Source of the DNA: Celeribacter ethanolicus
GTDB taxonomy: Bacteria; Pseudomonadota; Alphaproteobacteria; Rhodobacterales; Rhodobacteraceae
DNA: 64,000 nucleotides
Direction: 5' to 3'
Assembly: GCF_001550095.1 (NCBI RefSeq)
Contig: NZ_LRUC01000010.1
Location: forward strand, 186,001 to 250,000
The notes under the pieces are model-generated. The model was not told where the DNA came from. It worked only from the letters and a program-made list of their open reading frames with translations, and made no database searches. Made by a program: the position numbers and the translations under genes. Positions 9,009 to 17,641 of this stretch are shown piece after piece (the first letter of the stretch is position 1; the number at the start of each line of letters is the position of its first letter).

Positions 9009-10457
9009 TTATGCCCGCCAGAACCGGATCGTGAAAAGAGCGAAAACCGACATGACTTCGAGCCGTCCGATCAGCATGGCGACGGCCAGGATCCATTTCG
9101 CCGGATCGTTCACCGTCTCGAAATTCCCCGAGGGTCCGATGATGTCGCCAAGCCCGGGGCCCACACAAGCCAGTGCGGTCGCAGCGCCTGAAACGGCGGT
9201 GATGAAATCCAGCCCGGTGGCGGCCAGCAGCACCGAGGTGATGCCCAGCGTGACGATGAAAAACGAAAAGAACGCCATGACGGAGGACAGCACGTCCTCG
9301 GTCACCGGGTGGCCCTGATAGCGCGGGGTAAAGACGCCGTTGGGGCTGTGGATCTTGCGGATTTGCGCCCGCATCGAGGCCCAGAGGAGCTGATAGCGGA
9401 AGACCTTGACCGAACAGGCGGTCGAACCCGCGCAGCCCCCGATCAGGCCGATGAAGAAGAACGCCACCGCCGGGAAAGCCCCCCAGAGCTGATAGTCGGT
9501 CGAGGCATAGCCCGTGCCGGAAATGATCGAGGTGACGTTGAACAGACCTTCGCGGAAGGAATGCTCGAAATGGTCCTGATTCACCACCAGACGGTAGACG
9601 GCGAACGCGATGGTCAGACCGAAAATGATGATCAGGTAAGCATGAATCTGCGTGTCGCGCCAAAAGGGTTTGGCCGTGCCCGCGATCAACTGAACATACC
9701 GCACAAAGGGCAGAGAAGCGAGGATCATGAAGAAGGAAGACACATATTCGGCCGGTCCCTGAAAGGCCCCGAAAGAGGCGTCCCGGGTGGAGAACCCGCC
9801 GGTCGAAAGCGTCGTCAGCGCATGGTTGAGCGCATCGAAAATGTTCATCCCCACAAGCACATAGCCAAGGAAACAGGCCACCGTCAGGGCAATGTAGATG
9901 ACCGAGATCCGCGCCGCGATCTCCCCCGCGCGCGGCAGGACCTTGCCGTCGGTGTCGAAGGCTTCGGAGCGGAACACCTGCATGCCGCCGACCTTGAGTT
10001 CCGGCAGGAACACCATGGCGACGACGATGATGCCGACGCCGCCGAACCATTGCAGCATCGAGCGCCACAACAGGATGCCCGCTGGCAGGTCGTCGAGGCC
10101 GGAGAACACCGTGGAACCGGTGGTGGTCATGCCCGACATCGCCTCGAAAAACGCATCTGTCAGGTTCGCCTCGGTCGCGCCGAGCATGAAGGGAATACCA
10201 CCGAACAGCGGCAGGATGAGCCAGATCAGCGTGGTCAAAAGGAACATCTGCTGGATCGACAGGCCCTGTTGCTGCCCGTTCTGGGTGGCAAGCGCCAGGG
10301 CCGCGCCGACCACGAAGGTGATGACACCGGCACGAAAGAACACATGCCATTCGCCCGACCCTGTCGAGAGGTCCACCGCCATGGGAATCGCCATCGTCAG
10401 GCCGAGAAGGCCGACGAGCGTTCCGATCACATATCCCACTGGCCTCAAATCCGTCAT
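9009..10457 (-). CDS. trkH: Trk-type potassium uptake protein, membrane subunit
   Basis: Pore-forming TrkH/KtrB family subunit that brings K+ across the inner membrane, normally gated by the cytoplasmic TrkA, which is not in this window. The product has 482 residues and the expected fourfold M1-P-M2 repeat. The four selectivity-filter loops can be seen: MTTTGSTV, LSTGGFST, ISGTGYAST and ACVGPGLGD. The start MTDLRPVGYVIG runs straight into the first membrane helix. The membrane protein at 8252 follows closely, while folE2 ends 80 bases upstream. Confidence 0.93.
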   Translation of the reverse strand: MTDLRPVGYVIGTLVGLLGLTMAIPMAVDLSTGSGEWHVFFRAGVITFVVGAALALATQNGQQQGLSIQQMFLLTTLIWLILPLFGGIPFMLGATEANLTDAFFEAMSGMTTTGSTVFSGLDDLPAGILLWRSMLQWFGGVGIIVVAMVFLPELKVGGMQVFRSEAFDTDGKVLPRAGEIAARISVIYIALTVACFLGYVLVGMNIFDALNHALTTLSTGGFSTRDASFGAFQGPAEYVSSFFMILASLPFVRYVQLIAGTAKPFWRDTQIHAYLIIIFGLTIAFAVYRLVVNQDHFEHSFREGLFNVTSIISGTGYASTDYQLWGAFPAVAFFFIGLIGGCAGSTACSVKVFRYQLLWASMRAQIRKIHSPNGVFTPRYQGHPVTEDVLSSVMAFFSFFIVTLGITSVLLAATGLDFITAVSGAATALACVGPGLGDIIGPSGNFETVNDPAKWILAVAMLIGRLEVMSVFALFTIRFWRA

Positions 10458-10537
10458 GGCGCCAAGGCTTGGCCGGGCTTGGCCGGCAAGTCAAGCGCAC
10501 CCGTCACGTAAAGAGGTCGCAGGCCCGTGTTTGCGAC

Positions 10538-11641
10538 TCAGCCGATGTGGAACAGGGTCGAAAACAGCTTCGGGTCGAGACTTTGCGCGGCGAAAGTCTC
10601 GCCCTCCGTCAGCACCGACACCGCATCGTGGGAATGCAGGCTTTCCTGATGCGAAGCGATCACCCGGAAGTCTCCGATGCGCCGGTCGTTTTCGAGCACT
10701 TCGGAAAACAGCCGCGCGGCATCCTCGACAAAGATCGGATTGGCGGCGTTCAACTCGGCAAAGGCCTGTTCATCCTCGCGCTTGACCATGACCTGGGTCT
10801 CGGTCGGGATCGCACGGCGACACAGGTCGATCAGATCCTCGAACCAGAGTGTGTCCTGCCGGTTCTTCACCTCGACCGAAATCCGCGCCACGGAGCGCTG
10901 CGAATGCGGTGTGGCCAGTTGATGCCGCGTGCGGCGGGCATGTTCGGAAAGTTCAAGCGAACAGGGGCAAGTGGAGCTGTAGACATAGTCCAGGTGCATG
11001 ATTTCTTTCATTTTCCCGCCCTGCTCCACCAGTTCTAGGGCAATGTCGTAATACTGGTAGCCCGCAAGACCCGAGCGCAAAGAGCGGCGTTTCACCGGGA
11101 AGGAAAACCGCATCTGGATACGCGCATCGAAGCTTTCGAGATCGCTCTGATAATCCCTGAGCGCCGCCTCGATCACATCGAAAGAAAAGCTCCGCTCCGC
11201 GTGTTTGTAGAACGAGCGCATGATCCGGGACATGTTGATGCCCTTTTTCTCCGCCTCCAGGGACACGGTGCCGGTGACGGAAGTTTCGAGCGTCAAATCT
11301 CCGTCGTCGCGGGTCTTGAACCGGATCGGCAGGCGGAAATTCGAGATGCCGACATGCTGGATCTGCCGTTTTGCCCCTTTGATCAGGCTTTCCGGCCCGT
11401 TCTGCAAATCCGGCAGGCCTTCCTTATAGGCCTCCGAGACCTCGAAATCTTCGGGGTAGGCGCGGCGCAGCGCCGGGTAATTGGCGAAATCGTCAGCCTC
11501 GGGCAGAAGCCGTGCAATGGCCGGGTCGAGCTCTGCCACTTCGGTCGGCGACGCGCCCTTGGCCCAGTCGCGCAGGATCGCAAGAGCGGCCTCGGCGGCC
11601 GCCCTGTCGTTCTTTTCGAGATCGCTCGTCTGCATGTTCAT
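10538..11641 (-). CDS. folE2: GTP cyclohydrolase I, type IB
   Basis: Converts GTP to dihydroneopterin triphosphate, the first step of tetrahydrofolate (and in some bacteria queuosine) synthesis. The product has 367 residues. The FolE2 signature is present: STCPCSLELSEHARRTRHQLATPH, with the catalytic Cys and the metal-site His and Glu residues of the COG1469 family. The start ATG at 11641 has GGAAGGGG 7 bases upstream; upstream in-frame alternatives are less well placed. In many bacteria folE2 backs up the zinc-dependent FolE under Zur control, but I found no convincing Zur box here. It follows metZ after 89 bases. Confidence 0.92.
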   Translation of the reverse strand: MNMQTSDLEKNDRAAAEAALAILRDWAKGASPTEVAELDPAIARLLPEADDFANYPALRRAYPEDFEVSEAYKEGLPDLQNGPESLIKGAKRQIQHVGISNFRLPIRFKTRDDGDLTLETSVTGTVSLEAEKKGINMSRIMRSFYKHAERSFSFDVIEAALRDYQSDLESFDARIQMRFSFPVKRRSLRSGLAGYQYYDIALELVEQGGKMKEIMHLDYVYSSTCPCSLELSEHARRTRHQLATPHSQRSVARISVEVKNRQDTLWFEDLIDLCRRAIPTETQVMVKREDEQAFAELNAANPIFVEDAARLFSEVLENDRRIGDFRVIASHQESLHSHDAVSVLTEGETFAAQSLDPKLFSTLFHIG

Positions 11642-11730
11642 CCGCAAACCCCTTCCATTTGGCCCTCATATAGGAGGTTCTCAAGGATTTACCAATACGA
11701 AGGAAACTTGCGCCAGGATCAAACCCTACC

Positions 11731-12945
11731 TCAAACCGCTTCGAGCGCGTTCAGGATATCCGCGATGATGTCATCCGTATCCTCGAGCCCCATCGACAGC
11801 CGCACCAGCCCGTCCGTGAGGCCGAGCTCCGGCCGTTTTTCCACCGGCACGTTCTTGTGCGTGGTGGTGCAGGGGTGGGTTGCAATGGATTTCGCATCGG
11901 CGAAGTTGTTCGAGAGCGTAAACACCTCGAGCGCATTGAGAAATCTGAACGCCGCGTCCTTGCCGCCCTTGAGATCGACGGTGATCACGGTCCCGGCGGC
12001 CTCCGATTGCGAAATCGCGAGATCGTATTGCGGATGGGACTTATAGGCCGGATAGCGCACGGAAGCGAGCGCGGGATGGCCGTCGAGCGCCTCACAGAGC
12101 TTCATCGCCGTCGCGGCCTGTTGCCGCACGCGCAGGTCGAGCGTGTCGAGGGACTTAAGCTGAATCCAGGCGTTGAAGGGCGAAATCGCCCCGCCGGTGT
12201 GTTTGATATACATCTCCACCGGGCCGCGGATCAGTTCCTTGTCACCGGCGATGATGCCGCCCAGACAGCGCCCCTGCCCGTCCACATGTTTCGTGGTCGA
12301 ATAGATGATCAGATCCGCTCCGCTCTCCTTGGCGTAGGAGAAAATCGGCGTGCACATGGCGTTGTCCACCACGACCAGCGCCCCCACCGCATGGGCCAGT
12401 TCAGACACCGCCTTGAGGTCGATGACCTCAAGCGTCGGGTTCGAAATGCTCTCGCAGAACACCGCTTTGGTGTCGGGCCGGATCGCCGCCTTCCATTCGT
12501 CGAGGTTCTTGCCATCGACCAACGTGGTCTCCACCCCGAATTTCGGCAGCACTTCGGTGACGATGTAGAGGCAAGAACCAAACAGCGCCTTCGAGGACAC
12601 CAAATGATCGCCCGCCTTCAGGACCGACATCAGTGCGCCCGCGACGGCGGCCATGCCCGAAGCGGTGGCAAAGGCGTCCTCGCAGCCCTCGATCGAGGCC
12701 ATCCGGTCCTCGAACATCCGCGTCGTCGGATTGCCGTAACGGGCGTAGATGAATTCGTCCTCGCCCTGATCGACAAAACGCGCTTCCGCCGCCTCCGCCG
12801 TGTCGTAGACAAAGCCCTGCGTCAGAAACAACGCCTCCGACACTTCCCCATATTGCGAACGACGGACGCCATCGTGGATGAGTTTGGTCCGGGTCTTCCA
12901 AGTGTCTTTGAACTGGTTCGATTTCGACTGGTCTGCCTTGGTCAT
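11731..12945 (-). CDS. metZ: O-succinylhomoserine sulfhydrylase
   Basis: PLP enzyme of the Cys/Met metabolism family that makes homocysteine directly from an activated homoserine and sulfide. The product has 404 residues. The PLP lysine motif is SGADLIIYSTTKHVDGQGR, and the substrate-site YARYGNPT and TASGMAAVAGAL stretches are intact. The ATG at 12945 (MTKADQSK) has AAAGGGA 6 bases upstream. A longer open frame reaching 13074 would translate the riboswitch and is not used. Control by SAM through the SAM-II element directly upstream fits the methionine pathway. The exact acyl donor (succinyl or acetyl) is inferred from the family. Confidence 0.93.
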   Translation of the reverse strand: MTKADQSKSNQFKDTWKTRTKLIHDGVRRSQYGEVSEALFLTQGFVYDTAEAAEARFVDQGEDEFIYARYGNPTTRMFEDRMASIEGCEDAFATASGMAAVAGALMSVLKAGDHLVSSKALFGSCLYIVTEVLPKFGVETTLVDGKNLDEWKAAIRPDTKAVFCESISNPTLEVIDLKAVSELAHAVGALVVVDNAMCTPIFSYAKESGADLIIYSTTKHVDGQGRCLGGIIAGDKELIRGPVEMYIKHTGGAISPFNAWIQLKSLDTLDLRVRQQAATAMKLCEALDGHPALASVRYPAYKSHPQYDLAISQSEAAGTVITVDLKGGKDAAFRFLNALEVFTLSNNFADAKSIATHPCTTTHKNVPVEKRPELGLTDGLVRLSMGLEDTDDIIADILNALEAV

Positions 12946-13029
12946 GTGATCCCTTTCGCCATTCCTAATCCCCATTCGATCAAGGGCTGGGGCACGGCGG
13001 GTTCTGACCAACCCGGCGTCTCGTCCTGA

Positions 13030-13083
13030 CCTCTTTAGCGGAGTTTTTAACGTGGCCCGCAATCCGGAGAACAAATCGCCACA
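13030..13083 (-). promoter_or_regulatory. SAM-II riboswitch upstream of metZ
   Basis: On the minus strand, GTGGC (13082-13078) pairs with GCCAC (13056-13052) to form P1. The loop holds the conserved GATTTG and GGATTGC segments. P1 is followed by GTTAAA and, ending at 13030, GCTAAAGAGG, the SAM-II 3' consensus that carries the Shine-Dalgarno-like AGAGG. A CGGA/TCCG pairing between loop and tail supplies the pseudoknot. SAM-II RNAs are known from alphaproteobacterial metA, metX and metZ leaders, where SAM binding shuts expression off. Here the element is 85 bases before the metZ ATG, so control may act on transcription or on mRNA folding rather than by covering the metZ RBS itself. Confidence 0.9.
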
Positions 13084-13221
13084 TGGGGCGTGGGGTACAA
13101 ATCCTGCGACATTCTGTCAACTGCGCCCGCCCCCGTTAACAAAGATTCACCGCCCTGTCGCAGCATCGTGACACTCCCGGCGCATCTTCGCGCGCGAGCA
13201 GAGCCATCAAAGGCGGGTCCC

Positions 13222-14151
13222 ATGCCCCTTGTGAAGATCAATGCCGACGGTCCCTTCTTGCCGCCCGACACCCGTGAGCGGTTGCGTCAGGCCCTCGACG
13301 CCACGCCTGCGGGCGCGCCTGTGGTGATCTGTATCCATGGTTACAAGTTCTCTCCCCATGTGCCGGCGCATGATCCGCACGACCACATCCTCGCCCTCGA
13401 CCCCGGGCTCACCTCCCGCAAGGTGCTGAGCTGGCCGCGCGCGCTTGGCTTTGGCACCGGGACGGCACAGGAAGGCCTGTGCATCGCGCTCGGCTGGGAG
13501 GCGCGCGGCACGATCTGGCAGGCCTATGACATGGCGCGTCAGACCGGGGAGGCGCTGGCCCGTCTGATCTGGAAGATGGACCGCCCCGTGCAACTCATCG
13601 GCCATTCGCTCGGCGCGCGGGTGATCCTTTCCGCCCTGCCCCGTCTGCCCGCCGTGGCAGTACGGCGCGCGATCCTGCTGGCCGGGGCAGAATTCCGTTC
13701 CGTCGCGTACCATGCTCTGGACAGCGAGGCCGGGCGCACGGTGGAAATCCTCAATGTCACCTCACGGGAAAACCGGCTCTACGACCTGATGTTCGAGATG
13801 GCCCTGCGGCCCGATCACGGAGCGTCGCGTGCGCTCGGGGCCGGGCTTGGCGCGCTGCGGCGCAACTGGTGCGATCTGGCCATCGACAATGTCCGGGCAC
13901 GCGCTGTGCTCGACCGGCTCGGCTATCCGATTCCCGCCCCCGACCGGCGCGTGTGCCATTGGTCGCCCTATCTGCGCGCGGGGCTGTTCGACCTCTACCG
14001 TGTGGCCCTGCGCACGCCAGAGCGTCTGCCGCTCGCGCTGTTGCAGGACGAATTGCAGTCGCTCACACTCCAGGCCCCGCCCCGATCACGATGGCGTGCG
14101 CAAGAATCTGTCGCTTCGCCCTTGTCCTTTTCGCGCAAAGCGTCATCCTGA
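13222..14151 (+). CDS. Alpha/beta hydrolase
   Basis: A 309-residue soluble protein with an alpha/beta hydrolase core. The oxyanion-side motif is VVICIHGYKFSP (about residue 38), and the nucleophile elbow is LIGHSLGARVIL. The HxxSP-type IHGY and the PHDPHD stretch recall DUF900/esterase-like enzymes that act on acyl esters, but the substrate cannot be read. The start ATG at 13222 (MPLVKINADG) has AAGGCGGG about 4 bases upstream; in-frame codons before it overlap the region divergent to metZ. A GST and a second hydrolase follow in the same direction. Confidence 0.8.
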   Translation: MPLVKINADGPFLPPDTRERLRQALDATPAGAPVVICIHGYKFSPHVPAHDPHDHILALDPGLTSRKVLSWPRALGFGTGTAQEGLCIALGWEARGTIWQAYDMARQTGEALARLIWKMDRPVQLIGHSLGARVILSALPRLPAVAVRRAILLAGAEFRSVAYHALDSEAGRTVEILNVTSRENRLYDLMFEMALRPDHGASRALGAGLGALRRNWCDLAIDNVRARAVLDRLGYPIPAPDRRVCHWSPYLRAGLFDLYRVALRTPERLPLALLQDELQSLTLQAPPRSRWRAQESVASPLSFSRKASS

Positions 14152-14191
14152 CGCGCATCCAACAACCGGATGACTGCACGGGCCCTGACAG

Positions 14192-14908
14192 ATGATCGAA
14201 ACCCCCATCACGCTTTACTACTGGCCGACGCCGAACGGCTGGAAAATCTCCATCGCACTCGAGGAGATGGACCTGCCTTACGAGGTGAAACTCGTGAACA
14301 TCGGCAAGGGCGAACAATTCGACCCCGCGTTTCTCAAGATCGCGCCGAACAACCGTATGCCCGCAATTGTCGACCCGGAAGGCCCCGACGGGCGGCCGAT
14401 CTCGATTTTCGAGAGCGGCGCGATCCTGCAATATCTCGCGCGCAAGCATGACAAGTTCTATGGCGGCGGCGAACGCGACCGCACCGTGGTCGATCAATGG
14501 CTGATGTGGCAGATGGGCGGGCTTGGCCCGATGGCCGGCCAGGCACACCACTTCCTGAGCTATGCGCCCAATATGGAGCCTCCGAACGATCTGCCCTATG
14601 CCAAGACCCGCTATCGCAGCGAGGTCGCCCGGCTTTACGGCGTGCTCGACCGGCGGCTGGCCGAAGAGGAATTCGTGGCGGGCGACTTCTATTCCATTGC
14701 CGATATGGCGATCTGGCCCTGGGCCTCTCTGTGGGAGAAACAGGAACAGACGCTCGATGACAAACCGCATCTGAAACGCTGGATCGCGCGCATCGCCTCG
14801 CGTCCCGCCGTGCAGCGCGGGCGCGCTCTGGCCGCGGAAAAACGCACGGACGCGGCGCAGGACAAGGATGCGCAGAAGGTGCTGTTCGGCCAAGGGGGAC
14901 AAAAGTGA
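14192..14908 (+). CDS. Glutathione S-transferase family protein (YfcG/YghU type)
   Basis: 238 residues with a thioredoxin-like N-terminal domain (LYYWPTPNGWKISIALEEM) and the cis-proline loop NNRMPAIVD. The glutathione gamma-glutamyl contact IFESGAILQYLARK and an all-helical C-terminal domain follow. The TPNGWK start, with Asn in place of a catalytic Ser/Cys, matches the Nu-class disulfide-bond oxidoreductase group. The expected role is glutathione-dependent thiol/disulfide chemistry in the cytoplasm. Its stop overlaps the GTG of the next gene (GTGA), so the two are translated together. The RBS is weak. Confidence 0.87.
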   Translation: MIETPITLYYWPTPNGWKISIALEEMDLPYEVKLVNIGKGEQFDPAFLKIAPNNRMPAIVDPEGPDGRPISIFESGAILQYLARKHDKFYGGGERDRTVVDQWLMWQMGGLGPMAGQAHHFLSYAPNMEPPNDLPYAKTRYRSEVARLYGVLDRRLAEEEFVAGDFYSIADMAIWPWASLWEKQEQTLDDKPHLKRWIARIASRPAVQRGRALAAEKRTDAAQDKDAQKVLFGQGGQK

Positions 14909-16026
14909 TTCTCACCCGGCGGGAGATGGTTCTGGGGGGCGGCGCGCTCGCGTTGAGCGGCTGTTCCCCCCCGAAGATGACCATCCCACCGGATCTCGCA
15001 GAAATCCCCGTCGCGCGGCAGCGGGAGCTTTTGGTGGTGACCAACCGGCAGGTCTCCGCCACGCAAGGCATCGAGTTCGACAGCCAGAGGTCGGACAAGA
15101 TGTTCTATTGCGACTACGGGATTTCCGTCCCGGAGGACCGCAAGCCGGGAGAGTTTTCATTTCCGAGAACCCGGCTCGACCCGAAACGCGAGTTCTTCGT
15201 CACCGAGAGCACGCATTTCGATGCGGAGCGCGCGTTTCTCGACCGCCTCGACACCCGGCTCGCCAGCCTCCCACAGGGAGAGCGCAATGTCGTGCTTTTC
15301 GTGCATGGCTACAACGTCTCCTATCCCGGCGCGGTGTTTCGCGCGGCACAGATCGCCACGGATTTCAACCTGACCCAACCGATGGTCCTGTTCTCATGGC
15401 CCTCCGCCGGGCGGCTGTCGCGCTATGCCTACGACCGCGATTCCGTGCTCTACGCCCGCACGGCGCTGGCCGAGACCCTGCGCCTGCTGAGCCGGAGCCG
15501 CGCCGAGAATGTCATGTTGCTCGCGCATTCCATGGGCGGGCTTCTGGCGATGGAGGCGGTGAAACGGCTGGCGCTCGAAAATGACCGGCGCACACTGTCG
15601 CGGCTCAATGGCGTGGTTCTGGTGCAGCCCGACATCGACGTCGATCTTTTCCGCCGTCAGGTGATGGATCTGCGCCCCCATGATGTGGATCTGGCGGTCT
15701 TTGCCTCGCGCCGGGACCGCGCACTCAAGCTTTCGGCGGTGCTGACCGGTGGGCATCCACGGGTCGGCGAAGCAGAGAATATCGAAGAGCTGCGACGGCT
15801 TGGCGTGGTGGTGATCGACACGTCCCACGCACCGAAAGGCGATCCGCTCGGCCATATGGCCCTGATGCGCTCGCCCGCACTTCTGGCGATGATCGCCTCG
15901 GGAGAACTGGTGGAACGCATCGTCTCGGGCGCGCCCGGGCAGGACATCCTGATCGACGGGCTGAGCCTCACCGGCAAGGCAGCGCTGGCGGTGGCGTACC
16001 TGCCCTATACGCTGACCGGAAGCTGA
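14905..16026 (+). CDS. Lipoprotein alpha/beta hydrolase (DUF900 type)
   Basis: 373 residues starting at a GTG that overlaps the GST stop by four bases. The N-terminus has twin Arg (LTRREMVLGGGALALSGC) and a lipobox LSGC, so it is a lipid-anchored protein, possibly exported by Tat. The hydrolase core has VVLFVHGYNVSYPGAV, the DUF900 HGYN motif, and the nucleophile elbow LLAHSMGGLLAM. The catalytic His is likely in DPLGHMALM. The family is widespread and its substrate unknown. Pairing with the soluble hydrolase at 13222 and the GST suggests a shared detoxification or envelope role, which is inference. Confidence 0.82.
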   Translation: MILTRREMVLGGGALALSGCSPPKMTIPPDLAEIPVARQRELLVVTNRQVSATQGIEFDSQRSDKMFYCDYGISVPEDRKPGEFSFPRTRLDPKREFFVTESTHFDAERAFLDRLDTRLASLPQGERNVVLFVHGYNVSYPGAVFRAAQIATDFNLTQPMVLFSWPSAGRLSRYAYDRDSVLYARTALAETLRLLSRSRAENVMLLAHSMGGLLAMEAVKRLALENDRRTLSRLNGVVLVQPDIDVDLFRRQVMDLRPHDVDLAVFASRRDRALKLSAVLTGGHPRVGEAENIEELRRLGVVVIDTSHAPKGDPLGHMALMRSPALLAMIASGELVERIVSGAPGQDILIDGLSLTGKAALAVAYLPYTLTGS

Positions 16027-16029
16027 GAG

Positions 16030-16659
16030 CTATTCCGCCGCATCCTTGTCGGCGGCTTTCTCTTCGGTCGAATGCCGTGCCATAAGCCCTGACTGGCTCA
16101 TGAAAAACGCAAGCATGGCGATGGGCAGGCCGAAGGTCTTGAACTTGACCCAAGCGTCCGTGGTCATCGTGCGCCAGATCGCCTCGTTAGCGACGGCCAG
16201 CCCAAAGAAGAACAGCATCATGCGGAATTCGAGCTTGCGCCACCCCTCGGCATCCAAGGGCATGACCTCGCCCAGAACCAGCGAGAGATAGCTTTTCGAG
16301 CGCAACAGGCCGAGGCCCAGAATGGCGCCGAACATGATGTAGATCATCGTCGGCTTCATCTTGAAGAAGCGCTCGTCATTGAGCCAGATCGTCAGCCCGC
16401 CGAACACCACGACCAGCACCAGCGTCATGATCTGCATCGCCGACAGCTTGCCGGTGAGTTTCCACAGCGCAAGGGTCGACAGTGCCAGAAGCGGGATGAA
16501 TACGGCCGTCATGACAACGAAACCGGAATAGTCCGCCCCTCCGATCAGGAACGTATGATCCCTGAGTGCGATATAGCCCGCAAAAAACGCAAGGATCGGC
16601 CCCATTTCCAGAGCCGGCTTGATCCAGGGTTTCATCTGCTTCTCAGGAGTCTCGGACAT
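16030..16659 (-). CDS. yciB: YciB/IspZ-type inner membrane septation protein
   Basis: 209 residues with five to six membrane helices. Family-typical stretches are FAGYIALRDHTFLIGGADYSG near the N-terminus and WLNDERFFKMKPTMIYIMFG in the middle. EAIWRTMTTDAWVKFKTFG near the C-terminus is the strongest YciB mark. In enterics YciB helps envelope integrity and septation; its molecular activity is not settled. It begins 11 bases after the DMT transporter gene and is probably in its operon. The tail is charged (STEEKAADKDAAE). It ends 3 bases from the convergent lipoprotein hydrolase gene. Confidence 0.9.
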   Translation of the reverse strand: MSETPEKQMKPWIKPALEMGPILAFFAGYIALRDHTFLIGGADYSGFVVMTAVFIPLLALSTLALWKLTGKLSAMQIMTLVLVVVFGGLTIWLNDERFFKMKPTMIYIMFGAILGLGLLRSKSYLSLVLGEVMPLDAEGWRKLEFRMMLFFFGLAVANEAIWRTMTTDAWVKFKTFGLPIAMLAFFMSQSGLMARHSTEEKAADKDAAE

Positions 16660-16670
16660 GCGTTTACCTC

Positions 16671-17573
16671 TCAGCCACCCATCTCAACTATGACCGCGCC
16701 GAGCGCAATCAAGGCCATGAGGGACAATCTTCTCGGCCCCACCTTTTCGCCCAGCACAATCCAGCCGATGAGCGCGGCAAAGACGGTGGAGGTTTCCCGC
16801 AGCACGGCGGCCTCGCCCACGTTGTCGAGCCGGGTCGCCAACATGATACAGCCGAAGGAGAAATAGGCCACGATGCCGCCGAAGAAGCCCTTGACCGCCA
16901 GAGGGCCGAGCGCCGGTTTGTATTCCATATTCTTGTAGCGCAGAAAGGCCACCACCGGCATCACCAGCCCGTCGAGGAAGAAGAACCACGCGAGGAAGGT
17001 GAACGGATCAGCGGTGGACCGGATGCCGTAAGCGTCATAGGTGGTGTAAAGCGCCACGAAAGCGCCGGTCAGAACCGCGAGCATCAGGGCGGGCACCATG
17101 GTATCGCGCCCGACCGTGATGGTGCGCAGGTTGTAGAGCGCCAGCCCGAAGATGCCGGAGATCAGCACCAAGACGCCGAGCCACTGCACCAGCGTGAAAT
17201 GTTCGCCGAACACGAAGCCCGCACCGATCACCGCAAAGAGCGGCCCGGAGCCGCGCACCACGGGGTAAACGACCGTATAGGCGCCCTTAGTGTAGGTGTA
17301 GCCCTGCGCGATCTTGTAGCCCATATGGATCAGGAACATGCCCGCAAAGATGATCCACATATGCGGTTCCGGCCATGGCACGACGAACAGCGCGAAGGGC
17401 GCCGCCATGATGCAATAGAAGAAATCCATCGCGCCGCGTGACAGCCAGGGATCGTGCCGTCCCTTTTGCAACGCACCGAACAGCGCATGCAGGAACGCCG
17501 CCATCAGCGCCAGAATCAGCGCCGCGTGATGGCCCGTTTCGGTGCCTTCGAGGGACAGGATGAAATCGCTCAT
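16671..17573 (-). CDS. EamA/DMT superfamily transporter
   Basis: 300 residues with ten predicted membrane segments in two EamA repeats. The second-repeat end AALIGWIVLGEKVGPRRLSLMALIALGAV contains the typical LGExxGxRR turn. Such proteins export or exchange small metabolites across the inner membrane; the substrate cannot be inferred. A second, divergent family member is at 36711. It is co-directional with yciB downstream (11 bases). Confidence 0.87.
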   Translation of the reverse strand: MSDFILSLEGTETGHHAALILALMAAFLHALFGALQKGRHDPWLSRGAMDFFYCIMAAPFALFVVPWPEPHMWIIFAGMFLIHMGYKIAQGYTYTKGAYTVVYPVVRGSGPLFAVIGAGFVFGEHFTLVQWLGVLVLISGIFGLALYNLRTITVGRDTMVPALMLAVLTGAFVALYTTYDAYGIRSTADPFTFLAWFFFLDGLVMPVVAFLRYKNMEYKPALGPLAVKGFFGGIVAYFSFGCIMLATRLDNVGEAAVLRETSTVFAALIGWIVLGEKVGPRRLSLMALIALGAVIVEMGG

Positions 17574-17641
17574 GCCTTCCTGCTATCCCTCGCCCCCTGA
17601 CAAGTCCAGAGCGTGAAACTGCACAGCAACCTGCGCATCGC

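Noticed and set aside
12946-13074. An N-terminal extension of metZ by 43 codons
   Set aside because: It would translate the 3' half of the SAM-II riboswitch. The ATG at 12945 has AAAGGGA at normal distance.
13128-13140. Single GTTAAC strings at about 13134, 29150 and 38338 as further CtrA sites
   Set aside because: Only one TTAA half is present with no second TTAA seven bases away.
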